Assembly (NCBI GenBank): GCA_949128015.1
Contig: CASBRC010000482.1
Span: forward strand, 1-14,154
Direction: 5' to 3'
Origin: Synechococcales cyanobacterium PMM_0003
GTDB taxonomy: Bacteria > Cyanobacteriota > Cyanobacteriia > Pseudanabaenales > Pseudanabaenaceae
Length of the DNA: 14,154 bases
The notes beneath the pieces were generated by a model. It had not been told where the DNA came from and searched no databases. It was given only the letters and a program-made list of their open reading frames with translations. This document shows positions 1 through 7,204 of this stretch, piece by piece. Every line of letters starts with the position of its first letter. Position 1 is the stretch's first letter. The position numbers were made by a program, and so were the translations under genes.

Positions 1-467
1 AGGCTGTAGTTGCTGCTTGCTTAGAATTAGGCTGTCCCATAATTCATGTAGTGGGACGCGATCCCAAGAAGATGAAAAAATTTCACGGGGCTATGACTAG
101 CCAACTCCACGATTACAACTTGCGGGTACATCCTTGGACATCAATTCCTCATTTACTAGAGGTGGCAGGCATCGTGATCAATGCTACGCCAATTGGGATG
201 GCTAGCGATCCCAACACACCAATCTCGGAAGCGGAGATGGAGCTATTACCCGATCATGCGATCGCCTATGATCTGATTTACACACCACGCCCCACTAAGT
301 TTTTACAAATTGCGGCTTCTAGGGGGTTGACTACAATCGACGGCTTGGAAATGTTGATTAATCAAGGTGCGATCGGGTTGGAATTTTGGCTAGATCAACC
401 AGTCTCCATTGAAATCATGCGACAAGCCTTGATTAAACATTTGCATCGGGAAGCCAAGACTTTCTAA
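1..467 (+). CDS. aroE: Shikimate dehydrogenase, C-terminal part (5' end outside window)
   Basis: AroE reduces 3-dehydroshikimate to shikimate with NADPH in the cytoplasmic shikimate pathway to aromatic amino acids. The frame is open from base 3 to the window edge (AVVAACLELGCP), so the gene begins outside. The visible part is the end of the NADP-binding Rossmann domain and the C-terminal helices. Family landmarks are NATPIGM, the DLIYTPRPTKFL block and DGLEMLINQGAIGLEFW. The stop is TAA at 465-467. The last 78 bp overlap, tail to tail, the minus-strand FHA-reductase gene. The final residues HREAKTF are read antisense to that gene's conserved LESLGFP segment, so the AroE tail may have been remade at a rearrangement junction. 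HIP1 sits at 258-265. Identity is confident; the extreme C-terminus may be non-native. Confidence 0.93.
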   Translation, partial: AVVAACLELGCPIIHVVGRDPKKMKKFHGAMTSQLHDYNLRVHPWTSIPHLLEVAGIVINATPIGMASDPNTPISEAEMELLPDHAIAYDLIYTPRPTKFLQIAASRGLTTIDGLEMLINQGAIGLEFWLDQPVSIEIMRQALIKHLHREAKTF

Positions 468-1664
468 CATAGCTTTACTACTTTGCATAAAGCTTTCGGG
501 ACCACAGACAAATACATTGCGATCGCACCAATCAGGAGCAATCATTTCTAACATCGCTGGTGTCAGTCTACCGCGCATTCCTAACCAAGATTCTTGGGCT
601 ACAAGACGAGTTATCGTTACGGCTAGGTGAAACTTAGGTGATCGCACTGCCATCAGTTCTAATTCTTGGCGATAGATAATATCCTGAGGACTACGAGCGC
701 AATGGAAAAACACAACATCACAGTCTGCATGAGTATCATAAATCCAGCGTGACATGGACATCATCGGAGTGATGCCACTGCCAGCCGAGAGAAATAGTAA
801 TTTTTGAGAGGGATGCTCAAAACAAGAGAAATTTCCAGAGATTCCACTAGCTCGAAGCCGACTACCGACCACCATATTGTAATGTAGCCAATTGGAGTCC
901 AAACTCTCGGCAATCGTGCAATCTGTAGAGTTAGAAGAAGGAACGCGCTTAACGGTAATTTCTAGAGAATGGGGGCGGGAAGGCGAAGATGAAATGGAAT
1001 AGGAACAGGGTACTTCTACACCATTGATTTCTAATTCGAGGGTGAGAAACTGCCCAGGCTTATAGGTAAATAACTTAGGAGGATTGGCAGCAAAGCAGAA
1101 AGTTTTAACATCGGCAGTTTCATCAATGATTTGCACGCATTCTAATGCGATCGCTCCCTTTGTCCAGCATTCAATTTGGTGCGGTTCAATATTAGCAAGA
1201 GGCATATATTGACTGGGAGATGATCGCCCCTCAACAACCTCGAAATGTTGCTCTTCTAATGACGACTCAACAGATTCATCTAAATGAGAAATTGATGGCT
1301 CGGTGGGATCTTCTTCTGAGGTTTTTACTAGTTGATCGTTAAATGTAATCTCTTCAATCAAGATCGCAAAGTCACCTAGCTGAATAGTATCATTCACAGA
1401 TAGGCGAAATAGACGAAATGGAGTAAGGGCGAGATTATTATTAATCTGTGAACCGTTAGTACTGCCTAAGTCAAGGAAATGGTATTGATTTTCTTCAAAA
1501 GAAATTTTGCCATGCTCTCGGCTGATGGTTCCATTGTCTAGGAATATATCGCAGCTCGGCGACCTGCCAACCAGAAAATCATTTTTCTTACTTCTTTCTA
1601 TTGATAGTTCAACAGGTTTGAGTTCTTGGGGGATTTGGGTGTTAAAAATTCTAAGTTTGATCAT
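390..1664 (-). CDS. FHA-domain / ferredoxin-NAD(P)H reductase-like fusion protein, C-terminus apparently truncated
   Basis: This 424-residue cytoplasmic protein has an N-terminal FHA phosphothreonine-binding domain at about residues 10-105, with GRSPSCDI, SREH and LGSTNG. An acidic Ser/Glu-rich linker (about 113-150) follows. Next come an Hcr-like FAD-binding domain (about 165-285, with YKPGQFLTLE and SYSISSSPSRPHSLEITVKR) and an NAD(P)-binding domain (about 287-395, with SAGSGITPMMSM and VFVCGPESFM). Relatives usually end in a 2Fe-2S ferredoxin domain; no CxxxxCxxC cluster motif is present here. After LGFPM the frame runs antisense into aroE and stops. The usual Arg of the FAD motif RxY(S/T) is Cys220. 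The start is supported by AAGGGG eight bases upstream. The family suggests a phosphorylation-modulated NAD(P)H oxidoreductase; substrate and activity are unknown. Domain calls are firm, the truncation is inferred. Confidence 0.85.
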   Translation of the reverse strand: MIKLRIFNTQIPQELKPVELSIERSKKNDFLVGRSPSCDIFLDNGTISREHGKISFEENQYHFLDLGSTNGSQINNNLALTPFRLFRLSVNDTIQLGDFAILIEEITFNDQLVKTSEEDPTEPSISHLDESVESSLEEQHFEVVEGRSSPSQYMPLANIEPHQIECWTKGAIALECVQIIDETADVKTFCFAANPPKLFTYKPGQFLTLELEINGVEVPCSYSISSSPSRPHSLEITVKRVPSSNSTDCTIAESLDSNWLHYNMVVGSRLRASGISGNFSCFEHPSQKLLFLSAGSGITPMMSMSRWIYDTHADCDVVFFHCARSPQDIIYRQELELMAVRSPKFHLAVTITRLVAQESWLGMRGRLTPAMLEMIAPDWCDRNVFVCGPESFMQSSKAMLESLGFPMQMFNQGLSHDFNGDWLI

Positions 1665-1725
1665 GACAGCCCCTTAAATTTCTTCAGTAAATATTCTCTT
1701 AAGTAAGTGAGTATCATAAACCCTT

Positions 1726-1780
1726 AAAACCCAAAAAGCTGTGGCGCACGCGCAGCGTGCGCCACAGCTTTTTGGGTTTT
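1726..1780. repeat. Perfect 26-bp palindrome with 3-nt loop
   Basis: Arms 1726-1751 and 1755-1780 are perfect reverse complements around the loop GCA. An outer AAACCC/GGGTTT pair (1718-1723 with 1781-1786) extends the stem past a 2-nt bulge. The inner part is GC-rich (GCGCACGC) and the outer part A/T-rich. It lies between two divergently transcribed genes, 61 bp upstream of the FHA-reductase start and 138 bp upstream of the ABC exporter start, so it is not placed as a simple 3' terminator. It may act as an upstream insulator, an operator or a mobile palindromic repeat. Confidence 0.85.
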
Positions 1781-1889
1781 GGGTTTAATTATGCTTGAGT
1801 GCTTACCCCTACTTTCAGGAATCTCTCTACAATTTTAACGATCGCAAAAGCTAAACAACTAGTTAAGCAAAAGCATGCCTAGCAAGCTT

Positions 1890-1918
1890 TTGTCAAAATA
1901 AAGTAGTATGGGTATATT
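1890..1918 (+). promoter_or_regulatory. Candidate sigma-70-type promoter abutting the ABC exporter start
   Basis: TTGTCA at 1890-1895 and TATATT at 1913-1918 are separated by exactly 17 bp, and each matches five of six consensus bases. The -10 box touches the ATG at 1919, which would put the transcription start inside the gene. No Shine-Dalgarno sequence is visible. Either this match is fortuitous, or it makes a shorter or internal transcript, or TAGTAT at 1904-1909 drives a nearly leaderless mRNA. Confidence 0.3.
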
Positions 1919-3673
1919 ATGGCGCGATCGCAATTTCAAAACCTCAAAAAGTATCTCCGTCCTTACTGGAGTGACCTAGCTATTGGCACTGTAGCCCTGC
2001 TAGTGGCAAACATGCTTGGCACATATATTCCTTGGCTAATTAGATCTGCCGTTGACGATCTCGGTAAGATTAATGCCATTGGTATTAACAATGTAATGCA
2101 ATATGTGTGGATGATCATTGGCTTATCATCATTAATGTGGGTGATTCGCATGACCTCCCGCGTCTGGATTTTTGGGATTGGGCGCAAGATTGAATACAGC
2201 CTCAAGCAACAAATTTTTGAGCATTTACTCAAGCTACCGCCTAGCTACTTTGCCAATAATTCCGCAGGTGAGACCATCAGCATTGTTACCAGCGATGTGG
2301 AGAATATCCGCCGCCTGATGGGATTTGCTTTGCTCAGCATTATTAACTCAGTGTTCGTGTATAGCCTGACACTGCCCGCAATGGTGGCGATCGATCCGAT
2401 GCTGACACTGCTTTCTGTATCGGTTTATCCGATCATGTTAGTGATTGTGCAGAGATTTAGCGGTCAGTTGCGTGATGAACAGTTGCAAGTTCAAGAAGAG
2501 CTATCCAATGTCAGTTCGCTTTTGCAGGAAGATCTTAATGGCATGGCGCTGATCAAAACCTATGCTCAAGAAGAGAATGAACGGGGCGCTTTTGGAAAAT
2601 TAAATGATCGCTTGCTGGATGCCAATCTGAGAATGGCGCGTAGCCGTAATATTTTATTTCCACTATTGGGTGGTATTGCTAGCATCAGCTTCTTAGTATT
2701 GATTTGGTTTGGTGGTGAAAGACTGGCTAATCCAGCAAATACATCATTTAAAATTGGCGATTTGCTGACCCTGATTATCTATGTGGAGCGATTAATTTTT
2801 CCAACCGCAATTTTGGGGTTTGTAATGGTTACCTATCAGCGAGGCTTGGTCAGTATTGGACGGATTCAGGGCATTCTCGATATACCGCCAGCGATTGTCG
2901 ATACTGTTGATGCGATCGCCCTTACCAAAGAAAATGTTATAGGAAAAATCGAAGCCCGCGATCTCACTTTCACCTATGCTGGTGCTAGTCAGCCTGCCCT
3001 AAATCACATAAATTTTACGATTTATCCAAGTGAAACCATTGCGATTTTAGGACCCGTTGGTTCTGGCAAATCTACGCTTGTTAGTGCATTGATGCGTCTA
3101 GTAGAAGTTCCATCAAATCAAATCTTTATTGATGGTATAGATGTTACCAAAATGCGGATCGCCGATTTGCGTGAGATTATTGCTTTTGTACCTCAGGATA
3201 GTTTTCTGTTTAGTGCGACGATGCGCGATAACATTCGCTATGGCAAACCTCAAGCCTACGATCATGAAGTCGAGGACTTCGCAAATAAAGCTCGCATTGA
3301 GCAAGAGATTCTCAAATTTCCGAAGCAATATGACACGTTTGTGGGAGAACGCGGTATTACGTTATCAGGTGGTCAGAGACAGCGGACTGCTTTGGCTAGA
3401 GCCTTGCTAATCGATGCGCCAATTTTGGTGCTAGATGATGCGCTCTCAAGTGTGGACAATCAAACTGCTACAGGTATTTTAGGAAATCTGCCTCAAAATA
3501 AGACCGTGTTATTTATTACCCACAATCTCTCAGCATCCTCAACTTGCGATCGCATTATCTTAATGGATGCTGGCAAAATCGTTCAAGTAGGAACCCATGC
3601 GGAGTTACTTGCCGAGTCCCAGCTTTATCAAAAGCTTTGGAATCAGCATAAGCTCGAAGCTGCTATTAATTGA
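1919..3673 (+). CDS. ABC exporter half-transporter (MdlB/MsbA-type multidrug or lipid exporter)
   Basis: This 584-residue inner-membrane protein has the usual exporter length. A type-1 transmembrane domain with six expected helices spans about residues 17-310. The nucleotide-binding domain (about 343-575) has Walker A GPVGSGKST (378-386), Q-loop VPQDSF, signature LSGGQ (482-486), Walker B ILVLDD (502-507), D-loop SSVD and the switch histidine in ITHNLS. It would work as a dimer using ATP to export a hydrophobic substrate, which cannot be named. The residue after the Walker B Asp is Asp507, not the usual Glu. That substitution is known from the degenerate half of heterodimeric exporters, but no partner gene is adjacent. 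The N-terminus (MARSQFQNLKKYLRPYW) fits full-length exporters, so the start is kept despite the missing Shine-Dalgarno. The stop codon lies inside a palindrome. Confidence 0.93.
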   Translation: MARSQFQNLKKYLRPYWSDLAIGTVALLVANMLGTYIPWLIRSAVDDLGKINAIGINNVMQYVWMIIGLSSLMWVIRMTSRVWIFGIGRKIEYSLKQQIFEHLLKLPPSYFANNSAGETISIVTSDVENIRRLMGFALLSIINSVFVYSLTLPAMVAIDPMLTLLSVSVYPIMLVIVQRFSGQLRDEQLQVQEELSNVSSLLQEDLNGMALIKTYAQEENERGAFGKLNDRLLDANLRMARSRNILFPLLGGIASISFLVLIWFGGERLANPANTSFKIGDLLTLIIYVERLIFPTAILGFVMVTYQRGLVSIGRIQGILDIPPAIVDTVDAIALTKENVIGKIEARDLTFTYAGASQPALNHINFTIYPSETIAILGPVGSGKSTLVSALMRLVEVPSNQIFIDGIDVTKMRIADLREIIAFVPQDSFLFSATMRDNIRYGKPQAYDHEVEDFANKARIEQEILKFPKQYDTFVGERGITLSGGQRQRTALARALLIDAPILVLDDALSSVDNQTATGILGNLPQNKTVLFITHNLSASSTCDRIILMDAGKIVQVGTHAELLAESQLYQKLWNQHKLEAAIN

Positions 3674-3713
3674 GTAAAAGAAAGATGCGTAGCGTACATC
3701 TTTCTTTTACTCA
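3671..3713. terminator. Long hairpin at the ABC exporter stop codon, likely bidirectional terminator
   Basis: Arms 3671-3687 and 3697-3713 are perfect 17-bp reverse complements. If CG at 3688-3689 is treated as a 2-nt bulge, the stem extends by TA/TA and leaves a 3-nt loop, GCG (3692-3694). It begins exactly at the TGA stop of the exporter and lies between convergent genes. The placement suggests transcription termination from both sides. The right arm CTTTCTTTTACTC is pyrimidine-rich but carries no clean U-tract. Confidence 0.6.
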
Positions 3714-3729
3714 GCAATTCTCATTATGA

Positions 3730-3784
3730 AAACCAATTTTGAAGTTTGCAGCGCCGTAGGCGCTGCAAACTTCAAAATTGGTTT
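3730..3784. terminator. Perfect 26-bp palindrome with 3-nt loop, likely bidirectional terminator
   Basis: Arms 3730-3755 and 3759-3784 are perfect reverse complements around the loop GTA, with a GC core (GCAGCGCC) and A/T-rich outer arms. Overall length (55 bp), stem and loop size equal those of the palindrome at 1726-1780, but the arm sequence is unrelated. On the plus strand TTGCTTTTTG follows at 3785-3794, a plausible U-rich tail. It ends 14 bp before the CHASE2 gene's stop, between convergent genes. Confidence 0.7.
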
Positions 3785-3798
3785 GTTGCTTTTTGTAC

Positions 3799-6321
3799 TC
3801 ATATTGCTTGAAAGATTGCTTCGATCGAAGTAACTTCAAGAGGTCGAAACAGAAAGAATCCTTGCCCATCGCCTTCTTCGCTGAGCAGATCTTGCAAATA
3901 ATTTAACTGGGCTAGATTTTCAATACCTTCAGCAACAATATGCGCCTTGACACTCTGGGCTAGAGATATGATCGCCTGAAGGATTTCCATTCCGTTGGTA
4001 TTTTCATGGATGTTATTAACAAAAGAACGATCTATTTTTAAACCGTCGAAAGGGAATTTATGTAAATAAGCAAGCGAAGAATAGCCTGTGCCAAAGTCAT
4101 CAATATAAATCTTGATTCCTGCTTGCCGTAACTGTTTAAGCATACTTATAGCAAAATCAGGATTTTCCATAATCGAATTTTCAGCTAATTCGATTTTGAG
4201 ATACTCAGGAGCTAGTTGGGTTTGCTGGAGAATGTTGAGGCACTTTTCTAGTACATCATCCTGTGCTAACTGTTTAGCAGAAAGATTGATACTGACTGAA
4301 ATATCTTTCGCGATCGAGAAGCGCTGCTGCCATGATTTAACCTGCATACAAGCATTTCGCATCACCCAATCACCGATCGGGATGATTAGTCCTGTCTCTT
4401 CAGCGAGAGGAATAAACTGAGTTGGCGATATTAGACCTCGTTCGGGATGTTGCCAACGAATTAGCGCTTCTAAACCCACAATTTGCATATCCCTAAGAGA
4501 GAGAATTGGTTGATAGTAAATCAGAAACTCTTGACGATCTTGATTGTTATGGTCTTGGCTGATCGCAACGGCTTTTCGGAGATCTTTTTCGAGTTGTAAG
4601 CGACGAAGAACTATTTCTCGCATGGAGCTATCGAAAACTTTATTGCATGAGTTCCCCAGCTTTTTTGCATAAAACATGGCTGTGTCAGCATCTCTCAATA
4701 GGATTTCAGGAGAATCCATATCAGGAGAATTCATATGATCAATGTGATGGAATTTAATCCCAATATTAACGGCGATCGCAATTTCATGGCTTTGAATTAA
4801 GAAAGGATTTTGCAGCTTTGTTTGAATGCGATCAGCAATTGCGATCGCAGCTTGTTCATTGTCTAAATTTTCTAATAAAATTACAAACTCAGCACCGCCA
4901 AAACGGGCGATGGATGCATTAGTAGAAACAGAATCGCGCAAACATTGACTAACTTCGACTAGTAATAGATTGCCAATTGGATGTCCAAAGGTATCGTTAA
5001 TAGTTTTAAATCGATCTAAATTAATCCAAAGAATAGCTAAGATATTTTTGCGATCATTTATTTGGGAAGCTAAATTATGGGGATGAAGCAGCTTTTGTAA
5101 ACGGGTTTCGATTAGCGCACGATTATATAGTTTCGTCAAATGATCATGTGTTGATTTATATTCAATTTGAGCATCGGCAATCTTAAGAGAGCGCCGCATT
5201 TGCCAGCGCTCTTGCAATGCGATCGCAAAACCTGTTAATAGAAACATCAAAATCGGAACTGCGATCGCCATCCAGTTATTGCCACTAAAAGCTATAAACG
5301 CAATAATTAGCCATAATCCTGATAAAACAAACGCACTTATACTACCAGTCCATAAATTTTGTCTTGGTAAAATCAAGCCAATAAATAGACTGCCTAAGAG
5401 AGCAAAGCTCCAAATATCAGTAGTTTTAGTAACAGTGAGCGAATTTTTTTGCAATAGATTCTGTAAAACTATCGCATGTAGATAGACTCCACTCGCTGGA
5501 GGATTACGATCAAAGGGAGTCGCTAAACTATCTATCCCCGAAGCGGTCACACCCACTAATACAACTTTATTTCTGAAGGTTGACGCAGGAATTTTTCCAT
5601 CAATAACATCACTAAAGGAAATCTGAGGAATATCCTTTACTCGCCTTATCCAATTAATCGATAACGGCTGATTTAAATCGGGTAATAGAGTAACGGCGGC
5701 GGTGGTCAGGTCATAGGCTTGCAACATTGACACGCCTAGCGTGGGAATATCTTGAATTTGCAAATCAATTTGACGTACAATTCCATCGGAGTCTTCGCGT
5801 TTCAGAATATGTCCAATCGCTACACCCTCATTACTAATGGGTGCGATCGGCAATAATGCTTGCCCAGAATTATCCCACGCCATAGACAGAACGACTTTTT
5901 GCGATCGGGCAATTGAATTAGCTAATTGCTGATCATCTGGACTTGACTCAGACCATAAAATATCAAAACCAATTACACTAACTTCAGTTTGTTCGAGTTT
6001 TTGTAAGAGCTGCACATAGCGATCGCGTGACCACGGAAACCTGCCAAGTTTACTAATACTTGTGTCGTCAATAGTAATCACCACTACCCGCTCATCCCAA
6101 GGACGATCGCCGCGCCAGTTAGTAAAACTGTTGTATGCCCAAAACTCAATTGGCTGTAAAATCCCAAAGTGAACTATGGGAATGACAATAATTGTGGCAA
6201 ATAGCGTGGGCAAAGATCGCCATACAAGAGCTATCAGCAGGGATTTTAGACGATTAGTGCGATGATTTGTCAATAATTTGGGGAATAATCGCAAAATAAA
6301 CTCAGAGAATGGGAATCTCAT
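3799..6321 (-). CDS. CHASE2 sensor with degenerate GGDEF and apparently intact EAL domain
   Basis: This 840-residue inner-membrane signalling protein is probably a c-di-GMP phosphodiesterase. It has a membrane helix (about 37-55), an extracytoplasmic CHASE2 domain (about 72-290, with VVVITIDDTSI, GRFPWSR, GFDILWSE and VLVGVTASGIDSLATPF) and three helices (about 303-370). A GGDEF domain (about 385-555) and an EAL domain (about 595-835) follow. The GGDEF signature reads GGAEF (475-479), losing the catalytic acid, and the RxxD inhibitory site is absent, so cyclase activity is unlikely. The EAL side keeps EALIRW (618-623), N679, E711, DDFGTGYSS (741-749), LKIDRSF, AEGIEN and DGQGFF, so hydrolysis or c-di-GMP binding is plausible. 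It starts inside the last 20 bp of the FecR gene, implying translational coupling. The CHASE2 ligand is unknown. Confidence 0.93.
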   Translation of the reverse strand: MRFPFSEFILRLFPKLLTNHRTNRLKSLLIALVWRSLPTLFATIIVIPIVHFGILQPIEFWAYNSFTNWRGDRPWDERVVVITIDDTSISKLGRFPWSRDRYVQLLQKLEQTEVSVIGFDILWSESSPDDQQLANSIARSQKVVLSMAWDNSGQALLPIAPISNEGVAIGHILKREDSDGIVRQIDLQIQDIPTLGVSMLQAYDLTTAAVTLLPDLNQPLSINWIRRVKDIPQISFSDVIDGKIPASTFRNKVVLVGVTASGIDSLATPFDRNPPASGVYLHAIVLQNLLQKNSLTVTKTTDIWSFALLGSLFIGLILPRQNLWTGSISAFVLSGLWLIIAFIAFSGNNWMAIAVPILMFLLTGFAIALQERWQMRRSLKIADAQIEYKSTHDHLTKLYNRALIETRLQKLLHPHNLASQINDRKNILAILWINLDRFKTINDTFGHPIGNLLLVEVSQCLRDSVSTNASIARFGGAEFVILLENLDNEQAAIAIADRIQTKLQNPFLIQSHEIAIAVNIGIKFHHIDHMNSPDMDSPEILLRDADTAMFYAKKLGNSCNKVFDSSMREIVLRRLQLEKDLRKAVAISQDHNNQDRQEFLIYYQPILSLRDMQIVGLEALIRWQHPERGLISPTQFIPLAEETGLIIPIGDWVMRNACMQVKSWQQRFSIAKDISVSINLSAKQLAQDDVLEKCLNILQQTQLAPEYLKIELAENSIMENPDFAISMLKQLRQAGIKIYIDDFGTGYSSLAYLHKFPFDGLKIDRSFVNNIHENTNGMEILQAIISLAQSVKAHIVAEGIENLAQLNYLQDLLSEEGDGQGFFLFRPLEVTSIEAIFQAI

Positions 6322-7195
6322 AGACTTGGATCTTTCCCGTAGAGGTTTCCACCGTTATTTTCACTTTTAGATTTGAAGGTGCAGGCCATTTTAAAGAAAA
6401 CTTTCCACTGCGATCTAAAGATTGTTCTAGTCCATCTACCTTAACAGTATTAAAAGGATTAGTGTAACCTATAAAAAAAATAAAACGCTCTGAACCTGAT
6501 GCTTGTCGATCAATTATATATCTCAAACTAGGATCATTAATAATCGGCACAGCCGTCAAAGGTGGTTGCCCAACAACTGTCAGATTTTGCAATCCGCCGT
6601 TGACCATCTTAGTTTGATTTTGAGCAGTGGTAGCCACTTTCCCTTCAAATGTTGTAATTACCATATTCCCATTTGGCTTGACACTTACGTGGTACTGAGT
6701 ACCACGTACTCCACTTATCCCCGCAGGTGTTTGAATATTAAGCTGAGAGCCTCGATTTGTAAATTTACGGATCTGTAATCTTGCCTTGCCACGCGGCACA
6801 AACAAATTGGTGATTCGACCATTGTCTGCGGCAGTCCGAAAAGAAAGAATTTTAATAGTTGTATTTTCGGTCAAATAGATTGAACCTACGCCCGTATCTA
6901 CACTCAAAACAGCCGAACTGTTTGCTCCTGTTGAAATTTCATCACTGGCTGATTGTAAGCGATCGCCTACTTTTGCTACTCTATTTTCGTAGTTATACAA
7001 ATTGCGATATGTGACATTTCCTGTTATCTTTTCAACTTTTAGCCATTGATTGGTCTCAACTTGAATACTTCTTTGAGCCTCAACTTTTTGATGCTCTTGA
7101 GGTAATAAGACAGTTCCTAGGGTATTGATTAAAATCCCTAAGCAAACAATAAAAATTAGGTTGCTATTTTTGTGGTTTTTACGTTTTTGAGGCAT
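6302..7195 (-). CDS. Exported FecR-domain protein
   Basis: This is a 297-residue envelope protein. A basic start followed by a hydrophobic stretch (NLIFIVCLGILINTLGTVLL, residues 12-31) forms a signal peptide or membrane anchor. A FecR-like domain (about 50-195) follows, marked by VGDRLQSASDEISTGANSSAVLSVD, a beta-rich IYLTENTTIKI segment, GISGVRGTQYHV and TTFEGKV. The C-terminal 80 residues form a small beta-rich module (KVDGLEQSLDRSGKFSLKW). Classical FecR couples an outer-membrane signal to a sigma factor; cyanobacterial FecR-like proteins are mostly uncharacterised and no sigma factor gene is nearby. It lies 9 bp after the ABC ATPase and overlaps the CHASE2 gene by 20 bp, so the two sensors are probably made together and may interact outside the membrane (inference). 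The start has only a weak ribosome site. Confidence 0.85.
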   Translation of the reverse strand: MPQKRKNHKNSNLIFIVCLGILINTLGTVLLPQEHQKVEAQRSIQVETNQWLKVEKITGNVTYRNLYNYENRVAKVGDRLQSASDEISTGANSSAVLSVDTGVGSIYLTENTTIKILSFRTAADNGRITNLFVPRGKARLQIRKFTNRGSQLNIQTPAGISGVRGTQYHVSVKPNGNMVITTFEGKVATTAQNQTKMVNGGLQNLTVVGQPPLTAVPIINDPSLRYIIDRQASGSERFIFFIGYTNPFNTVKVDGLEQSLDRSGKFSLKWPAPSNLKVKITVETSTGKIQVYEIPIL

Positions 7196-7204
7196 TTCTA
7201 GTTA

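Noticed and set aside
51..467. A separate 138-residue gene starting with GTG at 51
   Set aside because: The same frame is open to the left edge and reads as conserved AroE sequence, so this is an internal valine codon of a truncated aroE.
6473..6480. A8 run in the FecR gene as a frameshift or phase-variation site
   Set aside because: The frame continues through it as plausible protein (FIFFIGYTNPF) to a coupled stop, and nothing else indicates slippage.
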